Below, one piece after another: positions 35,288-43,216 of a stretch of DNA of 64,000 bases (positions within the stretch are counted from its first letter, which is position 1; every line of letters begins with the position of its first letter). Under the pieces are notes generated by a model that did not search any database, was not told where the DNA came from, and saw only the letters and a list, made by a program, of their open reading frames with translations. Source of the DNA: Nonomuraea coxensis DSM 45129. GTDB lineage: Bacteria; Actinomycetota; Actinomycetes; Streptosporangiales; Streptosporangiaceae. The stretch spans positions 3,142,501 through 3,206,500 of the forward strand of contig NZ_CP068985.1 in NCBI RefSeq assembly GCF_019397265.1. The letters run 5' to 3'. A program made the translations under genes and the position numbers.

Positions 35288-36766
35288 ATGAGCGAACGGC
35301 AGGACACGGACGGCGCCACGCCCAGGACGGGCCGGCCCCCGACCGGCGACCCCGCCGACGGCGGCGCTCGGTCTGCGGACGACGGCGGTCACCGGTCTGC
35401 GGACGACGGCGGTCACCGGTCCGCGGACGACGGCATCGCCCGGTCCGTGGACGACGGCGGTGATCGGGCCGTGAGCGGCGGGCCCGCCTATGACGGCAAG
35501 GACGACGACGACCGCCAGGACGACGAGGGCCGCCTGCGCCGCCAGGCCGCGCTCGCCCTGGCCGCCCTCGCCGCCCTGATCCTGGCCGTGGCCGCCTTCG
35601 CCACGCCCTGGCGGGCGCCGGCCGTCACGGACCCGCCCGACCCGGCCCGCGACTTCACCGCCGCCCAGCTCGCCCGCGCCCAGGCGTTCGACGCCGCGAC
35701 GAGCCTCCCGAGCTACCTCTCCCTGGCGTTGACGGTCCTCGTCGCGGCCCTCCTGGTCGCCACCCCGCTCGGCGCGCGGGCGACCGGGTGGCTGCGCGGC
35801 CCGTGGTGGCTGCGGGTGATCCTGGGCGTGGTGGTGATCACCGCGGCCACGCTGGCGCTCCGCTGGCCGCTCGGCATGTGGTTCGAGTCGATCCTGAGGG
35901 AGTACGGCCTGTCCACCCAGACCTGGCCGTCCTGGACCGCCGACCGGCTGAAGAACGCGGCCGTGGAGACGTTCCTGCTCGCCCTGACCACCACGGTGCT
36001 GGTGGCGCTGGCGCGCCGGTTCCGGCGCTGGTGGATCCCGGCGGCCACGGGCGCGTTCGCGCTCACGGTGGCGGCCTCGTTCGTCTACCCCGTGGTGGTC
36101 GAGCCGCTGTTCAATGACTTCACCCCCATGCGCGAGGGCCCGCTGCGCACGAGCCTGCTGGAGATGGCCGCCCGGGACGGCGTGCCGGTGGAGGACGTGC
36201 TGGTCGCCGACGCCTCGCGCCGGACGACGGCGCTCAACGCCTACGTCTCCGGCTTCGGCGCCACCCGCCGCGTCGTCGTCTACGACACGCTGCTGCGGGC
36301 CCCGGAGCCGGAGGTGGAGCTGGTGGTCGCGCACGAGCTGGGCCACGCCGGGCACGACGACGTCCTGCACGGCACGCTCCTCGCCGGCCTGGGCGCGGCG
36401 CTGGGCGCCGTCCTGCTGTTCCTGATCTTCGACCTGGTACGCCGCCGCGCCGCCGTCCCCTCGATCGCCGATCCCCGCGCGGCCGGCGCGCTCCTGGGCC
36501 TGATGAGTGTCGGCACCCTCCTCGCCGGCCCCGTCCAGAACGTCGTCAGCCGGCACGTCGAGGCGCGGGCCGACCTGCACGCGCTGGAGCTGACGAGAGA
36601 CCCGGCGACGTTCGTGGCGATGCAGAAACGCCTCGCCATTTCCAACATTTCCGACTTGTCACCCGATGCGGTGGAATATGTCCTCTATGCCTCCCATCCC
36701 TCCGGTCCCGAACGCATCGCCCTGGCCCGCGCGTGGGCGAGACTGAACGGCGTCCCCGCGCCGTGA
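35288..36766 (+). CDS. M48 family (Ste24/CAAX-type) membrane zinc peptidase
   Basis: 492 residues from ATG 35288 behind GGGGGAGG. Residues 1-75 are charged and repetitive (four 8-residue RSADDGGH-type units). Several membrane helices follow, with HELGH (VVAHELGHAGH) between the fourth and fifth, and a downstream E-A-R-A-D in HVEARADLHAL as third zinc ligand. The family cuts membrane proteins or tails at the inner face. The Asp-rich N-terminal arm is additional to the usual family length. Overlaps the mannosyltransferase by GTGA. Confidence 0.9.
   Translation: MSERQDTDGATPRTGRPPTGDPADGGARSADDGGHRSADDGGHRSADDGIARSVDDGGDRAVSGGPAYDGKDDDDRQDDEGRLRRQAALALAALAALILAVAAFATPWRAPAVTDPPDPARDFTAAQLARAQAFDAATSLPSYLSLALTVLVAALLVATPLGARATGWLRGPWWLRVILGVVVITAATLALRWPLGMWFESILREYGLSTQTWPSWTADRLKNAAVETFLLALTTTVLVALARRFRRWWIPAATGAFALTVAASFVYPVVVEPLFNDFTPMREGPLRTSLLEMAARDGVPVEDVLVADASRRTTALNAYVSGFGATRRVVVYDTLLRAPEPEVELVVAHELGHAGHDDVLHGTLLAGLGAALGAVLLFLIFDLVRRRAAVPSIADPRAAGALLGLMSVGTLLAGPVQNVVSRHVEARADLHALELTRDPATFVAMQKRLAISNISDLSPDAVEYVLYASHPSGPERIALARAWARLNGVPAP
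35370..35465. repeat. 24-bp tandem repeat, four units
   Basis: Units begin GGTCTGCGGACGACGGCGG; units 1 and 2 (35370-35417) are identical, 3 and 4 diverged. Encodes RSADDGGH, RSADDGGH, RSADDGIA, RSVDDGGD at the N-terminus of the M48 peptidase. Confidence 0.9.
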
Positions 36767-37872
36767 CCCCCTCCGGCACAGGCCCCGACACCAGGGTGGT
36801 CGTCGTCACGAACGACTTCCCGCCGCGGCCGGGCGGGATCCAGTCGTTCGTGCACGGGCTCGCGCTCCGCACACCGGGCGTCGCGGTCTACGCCCCCGCC
36901 TGGCCGGGCTGCGAGGAGTTCGACCGGCGCCAGCCGTACCCGGTCGTCCGGCACCCGACGCGGCTCATGCTGCCGACCCCCGACGTGGCGCGCAGGGCCG
37001 CCAGGCTGGTGGCCGAGCACGGGGCCGAGACCGTCGTCTTCGGCGCGGCGGCGCCCCTCGGCCTGCTCGCGCCGCACCTGCGCCGGGCCGGCGCGCGGCG
37101 GGTGGTGATGCTCACCCACGGCCACGAGGCGTCGTGGGCGAGCGCGCCGGGCTTCCGCGCCGTGCTGCGCAGGATCGGCGCGCACGCGGACGTGGTGACC
37201 TACCTCGGCGACTACACCCGCCGCCGGCTGGAGGCCGCGATCCCGCCCGGCAAGCTCGTCCGGCTGGCCCCCGGCGTGGACGTGGAGCAGTTCCGTCCCG
37301 GCCTGCCGCGGGCCGTGCCCGAGCTCGCGGGCCGTCCCGTGGTGGCCTGCGTGTCGCGGCTGGTGCCGCGCAAGGGCCAGGACCGGCTCATCGCGGCCTG
37401 GCCCCGCGTGCTGCGGGCGGTGCCGGACGCCGTCCTGCTGCTGGTGGGCGGCGGGCCGTACCGCGGGAAGCTGGAGCGGCTGGCGGGCGGGCACCCCTCC
37501 ATCCGCTTCACCGGCACCGTCCCCGCCGCCGACCTGCCGGGCCACTACGCGGCGGCCGACGTGTTCGCGATGCCGTGCCGTACCCGCTGGAACGGCGTGG
37601 ACGTGGAGGGGCTCGGCATCGTGTTCCTGGAGGCGTCCGCCACGGGGCTGCCCGTGGTGGCCGGGGCGTCGGGCGGCGCGCCGGACGCCGTACGCCCCGG
37701 CGAGACCGGCCTGGTCGTGGACGGCGAGAACCCCGCCGAGATCGCCCAAGCCCTCGTCGAACTGCTCACCGATCCCGACAAGGCGCGCAAGATGGGCGTC
37801 AACGGCCGCCAGTGGATCATGCGGGAGTGGACGTGGGAGCAGGTGGCGGCCCGCTTCCACGCCCTCCTGTGA
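36763..37872 (+). CDS. pimB: GT4 mannosyltransferase, PimB-type
   Basis: 369 residues from the GTG overlapping the M48 stop. GT-B fold of family GT4: N-terminal DFPPRPGGIQSFVHGLA, an inter-domain VSRLVPRKGQDRLI, VGGGPYRGKLERL, and the donor-site EGLGIVFLEASATGLPVVAG with its E-x7-E pattern. The DFPPRxGGIQ opening is characteristic of PimB', which adds the second mannose from GDP-mannose to phosphatidylinositol mannoside at the inner membrane face. The assignment is supported by the pimB-fadD order shared with mycobacteria. Exact acceptor is inferred. Confidence 0.88.
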   Translation: MTPSGTGPDTRVVVVTNDFPPRPGGIQSFVHGLALRTPGVAVYAPAWPGCEEFDRRQPYPVVRHPTRLMLPTPDVARRAARLVAEHGAETVVFGAAAPLGLLAPHLRRAGARRVVMLTHGHEASWASAPGFRAVLRRIGAHADVVTYLGDYTRRRLEAAIPPGKLVRLAPGVDVEQFRPGLPRAVPELAGRPVVACVSRLVPRKGQDRLIAAWPRVLRAVPDAVLLLVGGGPYRGKLERLAGGHPSIRFTGTVPAADLPGHYAAADVFAMPCRTRWNGVDVEGLGIVFLEASATGLPVVAGASGGAPDAVRPGETGLVVDGENPAEIAQALVELLTDPDKARKMGVNGRQWIMREWTWEQVAARFHALL

Positions 37873-37884
37873 CGCGGCCGGAGA

Positions 37885-38760
37885 TCACCCCTTGGTCGCG
37901 CCCAGGGTCAGCCCGGCCACGAAGTGCTTGTGCAGGAGCTGGAAGACGATCAGCGTCGGCAGCGCCACCAGCACCGAGCCGGCGGCCAGCAGGTTGTAAT
38001 CGGTGAAGAACTGGCCGCGCAGGTTGTTCAGCGCCGAGGTGACGGGCAGCTTGTCGCCCGACGACATGAGCACCAGCGCCCACAGGAAGTCGTTGTACAT
38101 CCACGTGAACTGCAGCGTGGCCAGCGCCGCCAGCACCGGCCGGCACAGCGGCATCGTCAGCCGCCAGTACCGTTTCCACACGCTCGCCCCGTCCACCAGC
38201 GCCGCCTCGTTGATCTCCTCGGGGATCGTGCGCATGAAGTTCGCCATGACGAACACGCAGAAGCCGAACTGGAACGCCACGTGGACGAGGATCAGCCCGA
38301 GATAGGAGTCGTAGAGCGACTGCGAGTCCGACAGCCACGCCGGCAGCGGGACCATCGTGTAGAGCGTGTAGAGCGGCGTGATGAGCACCTGCGGCGGCAG
38401 CAGGTTGCCCGCCGTGAACACGATCAGCAGCGTCCGGCGGCCCGGGATGCGCAGCCGCGCGATCGCGAACGCCGTGAACGACGCCATCAGCAGCGTGACC
38501 ACCAGGGCCGGGATCACGATGATCAGCGTGTTGAGGTAGTAGCGGGGCAGCTCGGCCTGGCTCCACGCCTCGCCGTAGTAGCCGAGCGTCAGCTCCTCCG
38601 GCAGCGAGAAGTAGCCCAGGCGGGCCGTCTCGTCGTACGGGCGCAGCGACGCGTACACCGCCAGCGCCAGCGGCAGCAGCCAGCCCAGCGCCACCAGCGC
38701 CAGGAAGACGTGCAGGAGCACGCGCAGCGGCCGCATCCGCGCGGCCGGGACGGCCGTCAC
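37885..38760 (-). CDS. Sugar ABC transporter permease (MalG-like)
   Basis: 291 residues from the GTG that overlaps the other permease gene. Six helices; EAA loop EINEAALVDGASVWKRYWRL for contact with the ATPase. Last gene of a three-gene importer operon, convergent with pimB 12 nt away. Carbohydrate uptake type CUT1; the sugar is unknown. Confidence 0.93.
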   Translation of the reverse strand: MTAVPAARMRPLRVLLHVFLALVALGWLLPLALAVYASLRPYDETARLGYFSLPEELTLGYYGEAWSQAELPRYYLNTLIIVIPALVVTLLMASFTAFAIARLRIPGRRTLLIVFTAGNLLPPQVLITPLYTLYTMVPLPAWLSDSQSLYDSYLGLILVHVAFQFGFCVFVMANFMRTIPEEINEAALVDGASVWKRYWRLTMPLCRPVLAALATLQFTWMYNDFLWALVLMSSGDKLPVTSALNNLRGQFFTDYNLLAAGSVLVALPTLIVFQLLHKHFVAGLTLGATKG

Positions 38761-39635
38761 CGCTCCTCCTCCCCCCGGAACAGCTGCGACAGGTACGTCA
38801 CGATGAACCCCAGCGAGATGACCAGCAGGATCACCGCGATCGCCGAGCCGAACCCGATCCGGCTGGCCTCGCCCACGATGTTCTCGGTGACCAGCACCGA
38901 CAGCAGCTCCAAACCGTTCCTGCCCTTGTTGATGGCGTAGACGATGTCGAAGGCCCGCAGCGCCTCGATCACCGTGATCACCAGCACGATCACGTTGACC
39001 GGCCGCAACGTCGGGAACACCACGCGGAAGAACGCCTGGCGCTCGTTCGCCCCGTCGATGGCCGCCGCCTCCTTCAGCGCCGGATCGACCGCCTTCAGCC
39101 CCGCCAGGTAGATGATCATGACGTAGCCGACGTGCCGCCAGCCCGCCGCGACCATGACGACCCAGATGTTGACCGCGCGGTCGCCGAGCCAGTCCACGTG
39201 CAGCCCGCTGACCGCGTTCAGCACGCCGTAGTCGGAGGAGAAGACGAGCTGGGCGATGAAGCCCACGACGGCCAGCGACAGCACGACCGGCATGTAGAGC
39301 GCGCTCTGGTAGACGCGCGACATCCGCAGCCGCCGGTCCAGCAGCACCGCGCAGAACAGCCCGAACGGCGTGGCGACCAGCCCGAGGAAGCCCAGCCACA
39401 GCACGTTGTTGCGGACCGCCGACCAGAACGGCGGGTACGTCCCGGCCAGGTCCTCGTAGTTCCGGGCGCCGATCCACTCGATCGGGCCGATGCCGTTCCA
39501 GTCGGTGGCCGACAGGCCGACGCTGGCCAGCGTGGGCCCCCAGACGAGGCCCACGTTGACGACGATGGCCACCCCCAGCCCGGCGACCAGGACGGTCACG
39601 TCGCGGGCGGAGTAGCGACGGGTCTTCGCGGCCAT
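38757..39635 (-). CDS. Sugar ABC transporter permease (MalF-like)
   Basis: 292 residues from ATG 39635, sharing one base with the stop of the binding-protein gene (TGATG). Six helices and the EAA loop (LKEAAAIDGANERQAFFRVV). Pairs with the MalG-like protein to form the channel. No ATPase gene is in the operon, so a shared MsiK-type ATPase is expected elsewhere. Confidence 0.93.
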   Translation of the reverse strand: MAAKTRRYSARDVTVLVAGLGVAIVVNVGLVWGPTLASVGLSATDWNGIGPIEWIGARNYEDLAGTYPPFWSAVRNNVLWLGFLGLVATPFGLFCAVLLDRRLRMSRVYQSALYMPVVLSLAVVGFIAQLVFSSDYGVLNAVSGLHVDWLGDRAVNIWVVMVAAGWRHVGYVMIIYLAGLKAVDPALKEAAAIDGANERQAFFRVVFPTLRPVNVIVLVITVIEALRAFDIVYAINKGRNGLELLSVLVTENIVGEASRIGFGSAIAVILLVISLGFIVTYLSQLFRGEEER

Positions 39636-40981
39636 CAGCGGAAGATGGCGGCCTTCTGCTTCTCGATGCTCGCCAGCAGCGGATCGATCTCGGCCGGTTT
39701 GCCGACGAACGTCTGGAGCGAGGGGATCATGACCGTGGAGGCGAAGTCGGGCCGCGTGTCGCGGTCGAGGAACTGGGCGATGTGCTTGGCCTGCGACACC
39801 AGTTCGGCGCCGCGCTTCTGCAGCGCGCTGTAGCCGGAGGTGTCGGCCTTGGAGTTGGAGGCGAGCGTGCCCGGGTCGAGGCCCGTGGCGATGTTCTGGG
39901 ACGAGGCCTGGGCGAGCTGCCTGATCAGCGCCTTGGCGCCGTCCACGTTCCTGGCCTTGGCCGAGACCATGTAGCCGTCGATGGGGGCGTCGATGGAGTC
40001 GGTGCCGTAGGCGGGGTTGATCTCGGGGAAGGTGAAGAAGTCGAGGTCGTCGCGGTCGGCCTCGGGGAACTGCTGGGCGACGAACATGCCGAGCAGGTAC
40101 ATCCCGGTCTTCTTCTGGGCCAGCGACTGCGCGGCCTCCTGCCAGGTGCGGCCCAGCGCCGCCGGCTGGTGGTACTCCATCAGCCCCCGCCAGGTGTCGA
40201 ACACCTGCCGGACCTTCGGGTCGGTCCACGACTGCTTGCCCTGCATGAGCTGGATGTGGAAGTCGTAGCCGTTCGTCCGCATGTTGAGGATGTCGAACGT
40301 GCCCATGGCCGGCCAGCCGTCCTTGTCGGCGAACGCGATCGGGATCAGCCCGTCGGCCTTCATCCTCTTCGCCAGCGCGGTGAGCTCGTCCAGCGTCTTG
40401 GGCGGCTGGTAGCCCTTCTCCTCCCAGACGCTCCTGCGGTAGAAGACGGCCCACGGGTAGTAGGTGGACGGCACGAAGTACTGCTTGCCGTCCACGCCGG
40501 TCGACTGGTCCTTGAACGCCTGCGTGAAGTCGCCGCCGATGTCGCGCCACACGTCGGAGATGTCGAGGGCGAGGCCCTGCTCGGCGAAGAACTGCATCCG
40601 GTAGCCGGCGAACCAGGTGAACACGTCGTCCGGCGTGCCGCGCAGGTAGCGGTTGATGTTCTCCTGGAACGTGTTGTGGTCGACGGTGTTGACCTTGACG
40701 GCGCCCTGGGTGAACGCCTTGACCTGGGCCTCCAGCGACTTCTTCGGCACCTCGTCGGAGGCGTTGGAGCCCAGGGTGACGGTGCCGAGGCCGCCGGAGG
40801 CCGAGCCGCCGGTAGCGGGGGAGGGGTCCTCGGACCCGCATCCGGCGAGGACGGCCGGCACGCCGAACGCGGCGGCGCCGAGGAACAGGGATCGGCGGGA
40901 CAGCGGCATCGAACCGCTGGAGGATGACGAGATCGACGACGGAGCTGAGACATGGCGGGTCAACGGCAGCCGATGGTCCAT
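39635..40981 (-). CDS. Sugar ABC transporter substrate-binding lipoprotein (Tat-type signal)
   Basis: 448 residues from ATG 40981, with AGGAGG 6-7 nt upstream. A Ser-rich N-terminus precedes the twin-arginine motif SRRSLFLGAA and the lipobox VLAGC, so it is probably folded first, exported by Tat and lipidated. Type I binding-protein fold of the CUT1 class (DDVFTWFAGYRMQFFAEQG; YYPWAVFYRRSVWEEKG). Ligand unknown. TGTCAA/TTCGAT at 41037-41066 (minus strand TTGACA, 18-nt spacing) may be the operon promoter. Confidence 0.92.
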   Translation of the reverse strand: MDHRLPLTRHVSAPSSISSSSSGSMPLSRRSLFLGAAAFGVPAVLAGCGSEDPSPATGGSASGGLGTVTLGSNASDEVPKKSLEAQVKAFTQGAVKVNTVDHNTFQENINRYLRGTPDDVFTWFAGYRMQFFAEQGLALDISDVWRDIGGDFTQAFKDQSTGVDGKQYFVPSTYYPWAVFYRRSVWEEKGYQPPKTLDELTALAKRMKADGLIPIAFADKDGWPAMGTFDILNMRTNGYDFHIQLMQGKQSWTDPKVRQVFDTWRGLMEYHQPAALGRTWQEAAQSLAQKKTGMYLLGMFVAQQFPEADRDDLDFFTFPEINPAYGTDSIDAPIDGYMVSAKARNVDGAKALIRQLAQASSQNIATGLDPGTLASNSKADTSGYSALQKRGAELVSQAKHIAQFLDRDTRPDFASTVMIPSLQTFVGKPAEIDPLLASIEKQKAAIFR

Positions 40982-41118
40982 GTGAGGTCCTCCTACCCGA
41001 ACCTTCAGATTCCCCCGACTTCGCGCACTTTCATACATCGAAAAGCCAACATTTCCCACTTGTCAAAGCACGGTTTCATGACAAAGCCCCCACATCGCAG
41101 TTCCGCGCTCATGCGAAA

Positions 41119-41148
41119 GGGCGGGCCCGCTCAACGTGGACCCGCCCC
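41119..41148 (-). terminator. Hairpin downstream of the coiled-coil gene
   Basis: On the minus strand GGGCGGGTCC and GGGCCCGCCC pair with one G-T; three T residues follow (41116-41118 complement). Confidence 0.6.
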
Positions 41149-41167
41149 TTCGAAGTGCCCCTGTGGA

Positions 41168-41584
41168 TCAGGCGGCTTCCAGCCTCCGCTGAATGCCGAC
41201 CAGCACGCCCAGCATCTGCTGCTGCGTCTCCCGCACCACCCCGAGCCGGTCGCCGATCGCTTCGAGCCGGGTCCCCACCGCCCCGAGTTCGGTCTCCACG
41301 GCGACGAGGCGGGCATCCATCGAGTCGAGACGGTTGTTCACCGTCTCGAACTTGCCCTCGAACTTGGCGTCCATGACCTTGATGCGCGAGTCGAGGACCT
41401 GGAGCTGGGCGTCGACCGACGAGAACCTGAGCTCGGCCTTGGCGTCGAGGCTCTTGAGCCGCCTGCCGACGCCGTTGATGCGCTCGGTGAGATCCTGTGC
41501 CAGCTCACGCTGGTCCGCCCGGATCTGGATGAGCTCGTTCTCCAGAGCCGTGGTGAACGCGGGGCCCGCTTCCTTGATGTCCAT
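41168..41584 (-). CDS. Small coiled-coil protein
   Basis: 138 residues from ATG 41584, with AAGGGAG about 6 nt upstream. Nearly all is predicted coiled coil, with repeated D-x-R/A-hydrophobic units (VLDSRIKVMDAKFEGKF, NNRLDSMDARLVAVETELG, TRLEAIGDRLG). There is no signal peptide, membrane helix or catalytic motif. I do not recognise a named family; similar repeats occur in DUF-type actinobacterial and phage-tail or mobility coils. Single gene between its own hairpin and the degraded region. Confidence 0.75.
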   Translation of the reverse strand: MDIKEAGPAFTTALENELIQIRADQRELAQDLTERINGVGRRLKSLDAKAELRFSSVDAQLQVLDSRIKVMDAKFEGKFETVNNRLDSMDARLVAVETELGAVGTRLEAIGDRLGVVRETQQQMLGVLVGIQRRLEAA

Positions 41585-41763
41585 GCTGTTCTCCCTTACC
41601 GTGAGGCAAGGGACCGGGGATGGTAGAGATTCCCGGTCCCGTTTTCTTTGCCGCAAGAATACCCCGGAAGGGACGGCGAGAAAGCCGGAATCGAAAGAAC
41701 ATTCCCCTGGTCAGGCGGTATATGGGCGATTAAATCGGACTAAATTCGCCCCTATTGAAAAGG

Positions 41764-41936
41764 TCAGTTCCCCCCGCCGTACAGCTCCTCGATCTGCCCG
41801 GAGAAATCGCGCAGCACGAGGTCGCGCTTGACCTTGAGCCTCGGCGTCAGGTGCCCGCTCTCCGCCGCCCTCGTGACCCTGGAGCCGGAGGCGGTGCCCG
41901 TCGGGCGGACGGTCGCCGGGCTGCGTACGGACCTGT
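41764..41936 (-). pseudogene. Rearranged scrap of a fadD-like gene with internal inversion
   Basis: Bases 41764-41862 read on the minus strand as the last 30 or so residues of the FadD encoded at 43217-44965 (E-S-G-H-L-T-P...EELYGG). Starting at 41864 the match switches strand: 41864-41936 reads on the plus strand as AALVTLEPEAVPVGRTV, an internal FadD segment (equivalent to 43419-43490). Both parts are about 90% identical to the intact gene. The remnant cannot encode an enzyme. Confidence 0.85.
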
Positions 41937-41945
41937 GGGTTCTGC

Positions 41946-42569
41946 TCACCTCGTTCCAGGAACGACTCCGCACAGGTAAATGGACTCCTCCAGCAACCGC
42001 GGTGTCATCGTGATCCCGGTGAGGCGCTCGGCCAGGAGGAACGCCGGTCCTTCGTGGGGGCCGGCGACCGCGTAGGCGGGGGAGTCGATCCGCTCCAGGA
42101 TCTCTACGAGTTCGTCCGGCCTCTCCTCCGAGTAGCTTTCATGGGGCCTGAACATGAACTCGATCTTCCCGTCCTTCATCCAGTGGGAATAACCTTCCTG
42201 GTGCGCGAACTCGAACCGGATCTTCCCGTCGTCGATCCAGTAGAAGTAGTCCATGTCGTCGACGTCGAGGTAGAAGTGGGAGACGAGACGGGTGCCCGCC
42301 GACAGCGGCATGATGATCTCTTCGGTGACTCCAAGCCCGCTGTAGGCCTCGACGAGGAGGACCCAATCTCCGATGGCGACGGCTCCGAAGGTCTGCCGCC
42401 GGATCAGCCCGTCAAGCGTCACGCGAGAGCAGTCGTCAACCCGGACGCCGAGTCGGGTCACCACTTCCTCGGGCGTCAGGCCACGGACGTAGGTGAAGCA
42501 GTAGGCGTCCGCCAGGCCGGGGAAGCGCTCGGGGGACAACCAGGAGTAGTCGTCAGGAGTCGCGATCAT
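41946..42569 (-). CDS. DUF6461-like protein
   Basis: 207 residues from ATG 42569, which directly follows GAGGAG with almost no spacing. The opening (YSWL...ADAYCFTYVRGLTPEEVVTRLG) and middle (AIGDWVLLVEAYSG) resemble actinobacterial DUF6461 proteins of unknown function. There is no signal or membrane segment. The last codons reach the edge of the rearranged fadD scrap, so the present C-terminus may be a product of that rearrangement. Members are scattered and often in variable regions. Confidence 0.75.
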   Translation of the reverse strand: MIATPDDYSWLSPERFPGLADAYCFTYVRGLTPEEVVTRLGVRVDDCSRVTLDGLIRRQTFGAVAIGDWVLLVEAYSGLGVTEEIIMPLSAGTRLVSHFYLDVDDMDYFYWIDDGKIRFEFAHQEGYSHWMKDGKIEFMFRPHESYSEERPDELVEILERIDSPAYAVAGPHEGPAFLLAERLTGITMTPRLLEESIYLCGVVPGTR

Positions 42570-42611
42570 CTCCTCATGCTCGCAGCACCCACCGACACAA
42601 CAAGAGCCATT

Positions 42612-42791
42612 TCATCCTGAGCAGTGGCCTTCTTTCAAGCGAGGGTGGGGCGGTCCGAAGGGTGGTGCGGGCAGTACGGACAGCTGCAGCTCACGCAGGT
42701 CCGCCGACAGTTCGGCCTGCTGGACGACCTCGCGTGCATGCCGGCGGGCGGTCTGGAGCAGAGCGCGTAGATCGGCGTCGGCGTCGGTCAT
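42612..42791 (-). CDS. Doubtful small hypothetical protein
   Basis: 59 residues from ATG 42791 (starts MTDADADLRALLQTARRHAREVVQQ): a short amphipathic helix and a Pro-rich tail. No Shine-Dalgarno. It may be the end of a decayed longer gene, since the frame continues open upstream to 43115. No function can be given. Confidence 0.25.
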   Translation of the reverse strand: MTDADADLRALLQTARRHAREVVQQAELSADLRELQLSVLPAPPFGPPHPRLKEGHCSG

Positions 42792-43058
42792 GATCCGACC
42801 AGCCGCAGCACGTGCATGATGCGATCCGCGACCACTGGCACGTCGCCGACGCAAGCGGAACCGCGCGAACGTCAGTGGGGATTCCCATTCGCGCTGCCCT
42901 CCCTCGCGACTCCCGGCCGATCGCCGCAGTGCGGGCCTGCAGCCCGAGCGGCGTCCGTGCATGCGGTTCCAACGTCTCGGCGGCCCGCTCCGCGCTGAGC
43001 AGCCGACGCTCCCATGAGCGTTCACGAGGGAACGTCCACATGCGGAGACACTGGACTT

Positions 43059-43150
43059 TGCCCTGCTGGGCCGGGTCACCCGGGATCGCCGCGCGCTACG
43101 ACACCGGCAGCGCACTGGCGAGGCCGGCGAAAGCCCTGCACCTCCTGGGG
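43059..43150 (+). mobile_element. Possible relic of an IS5-type transposase C-terminus
   Basis: The plus-strand frame reads W-A-G-S-P-GIAARYD...LARPAKALHLLGS, resembling the W-R-GIATRYDK...Y-AGLHL tail of IS5-family DDE transposases. Only about 30 residues are left, with no catalytic residues, and no terminal inverted repeats were seen. Confidence 0.3.
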
Positions 43151-43216
43151 TCTCGACAACCTCGGGCTACGGTGCAGAGCTCTTTCTTTCCGCGGGAGCC
43201 TTTCTCCGGGGCCGGA

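Larger units (their letters stand above)
42570..43216. other. 647-bp stretch with no well-supported gene
   Basis: Frames are short or interrupted and show no recognisable family or good Shine-Dalgarno. A weak minus-strand reading of 59 codons (42612-42791) and a possible transposase tail (43059-43150) are the only signals. It looks like decayed accessory DNA. Confidence 0.5.

Noticed and set aside
38757..40841. 694-codon permease fusion
   Set aside because: The extra N-terminal part is an out-of-frame reading of the binding-protein gene; the permease starts at ATG 39635.
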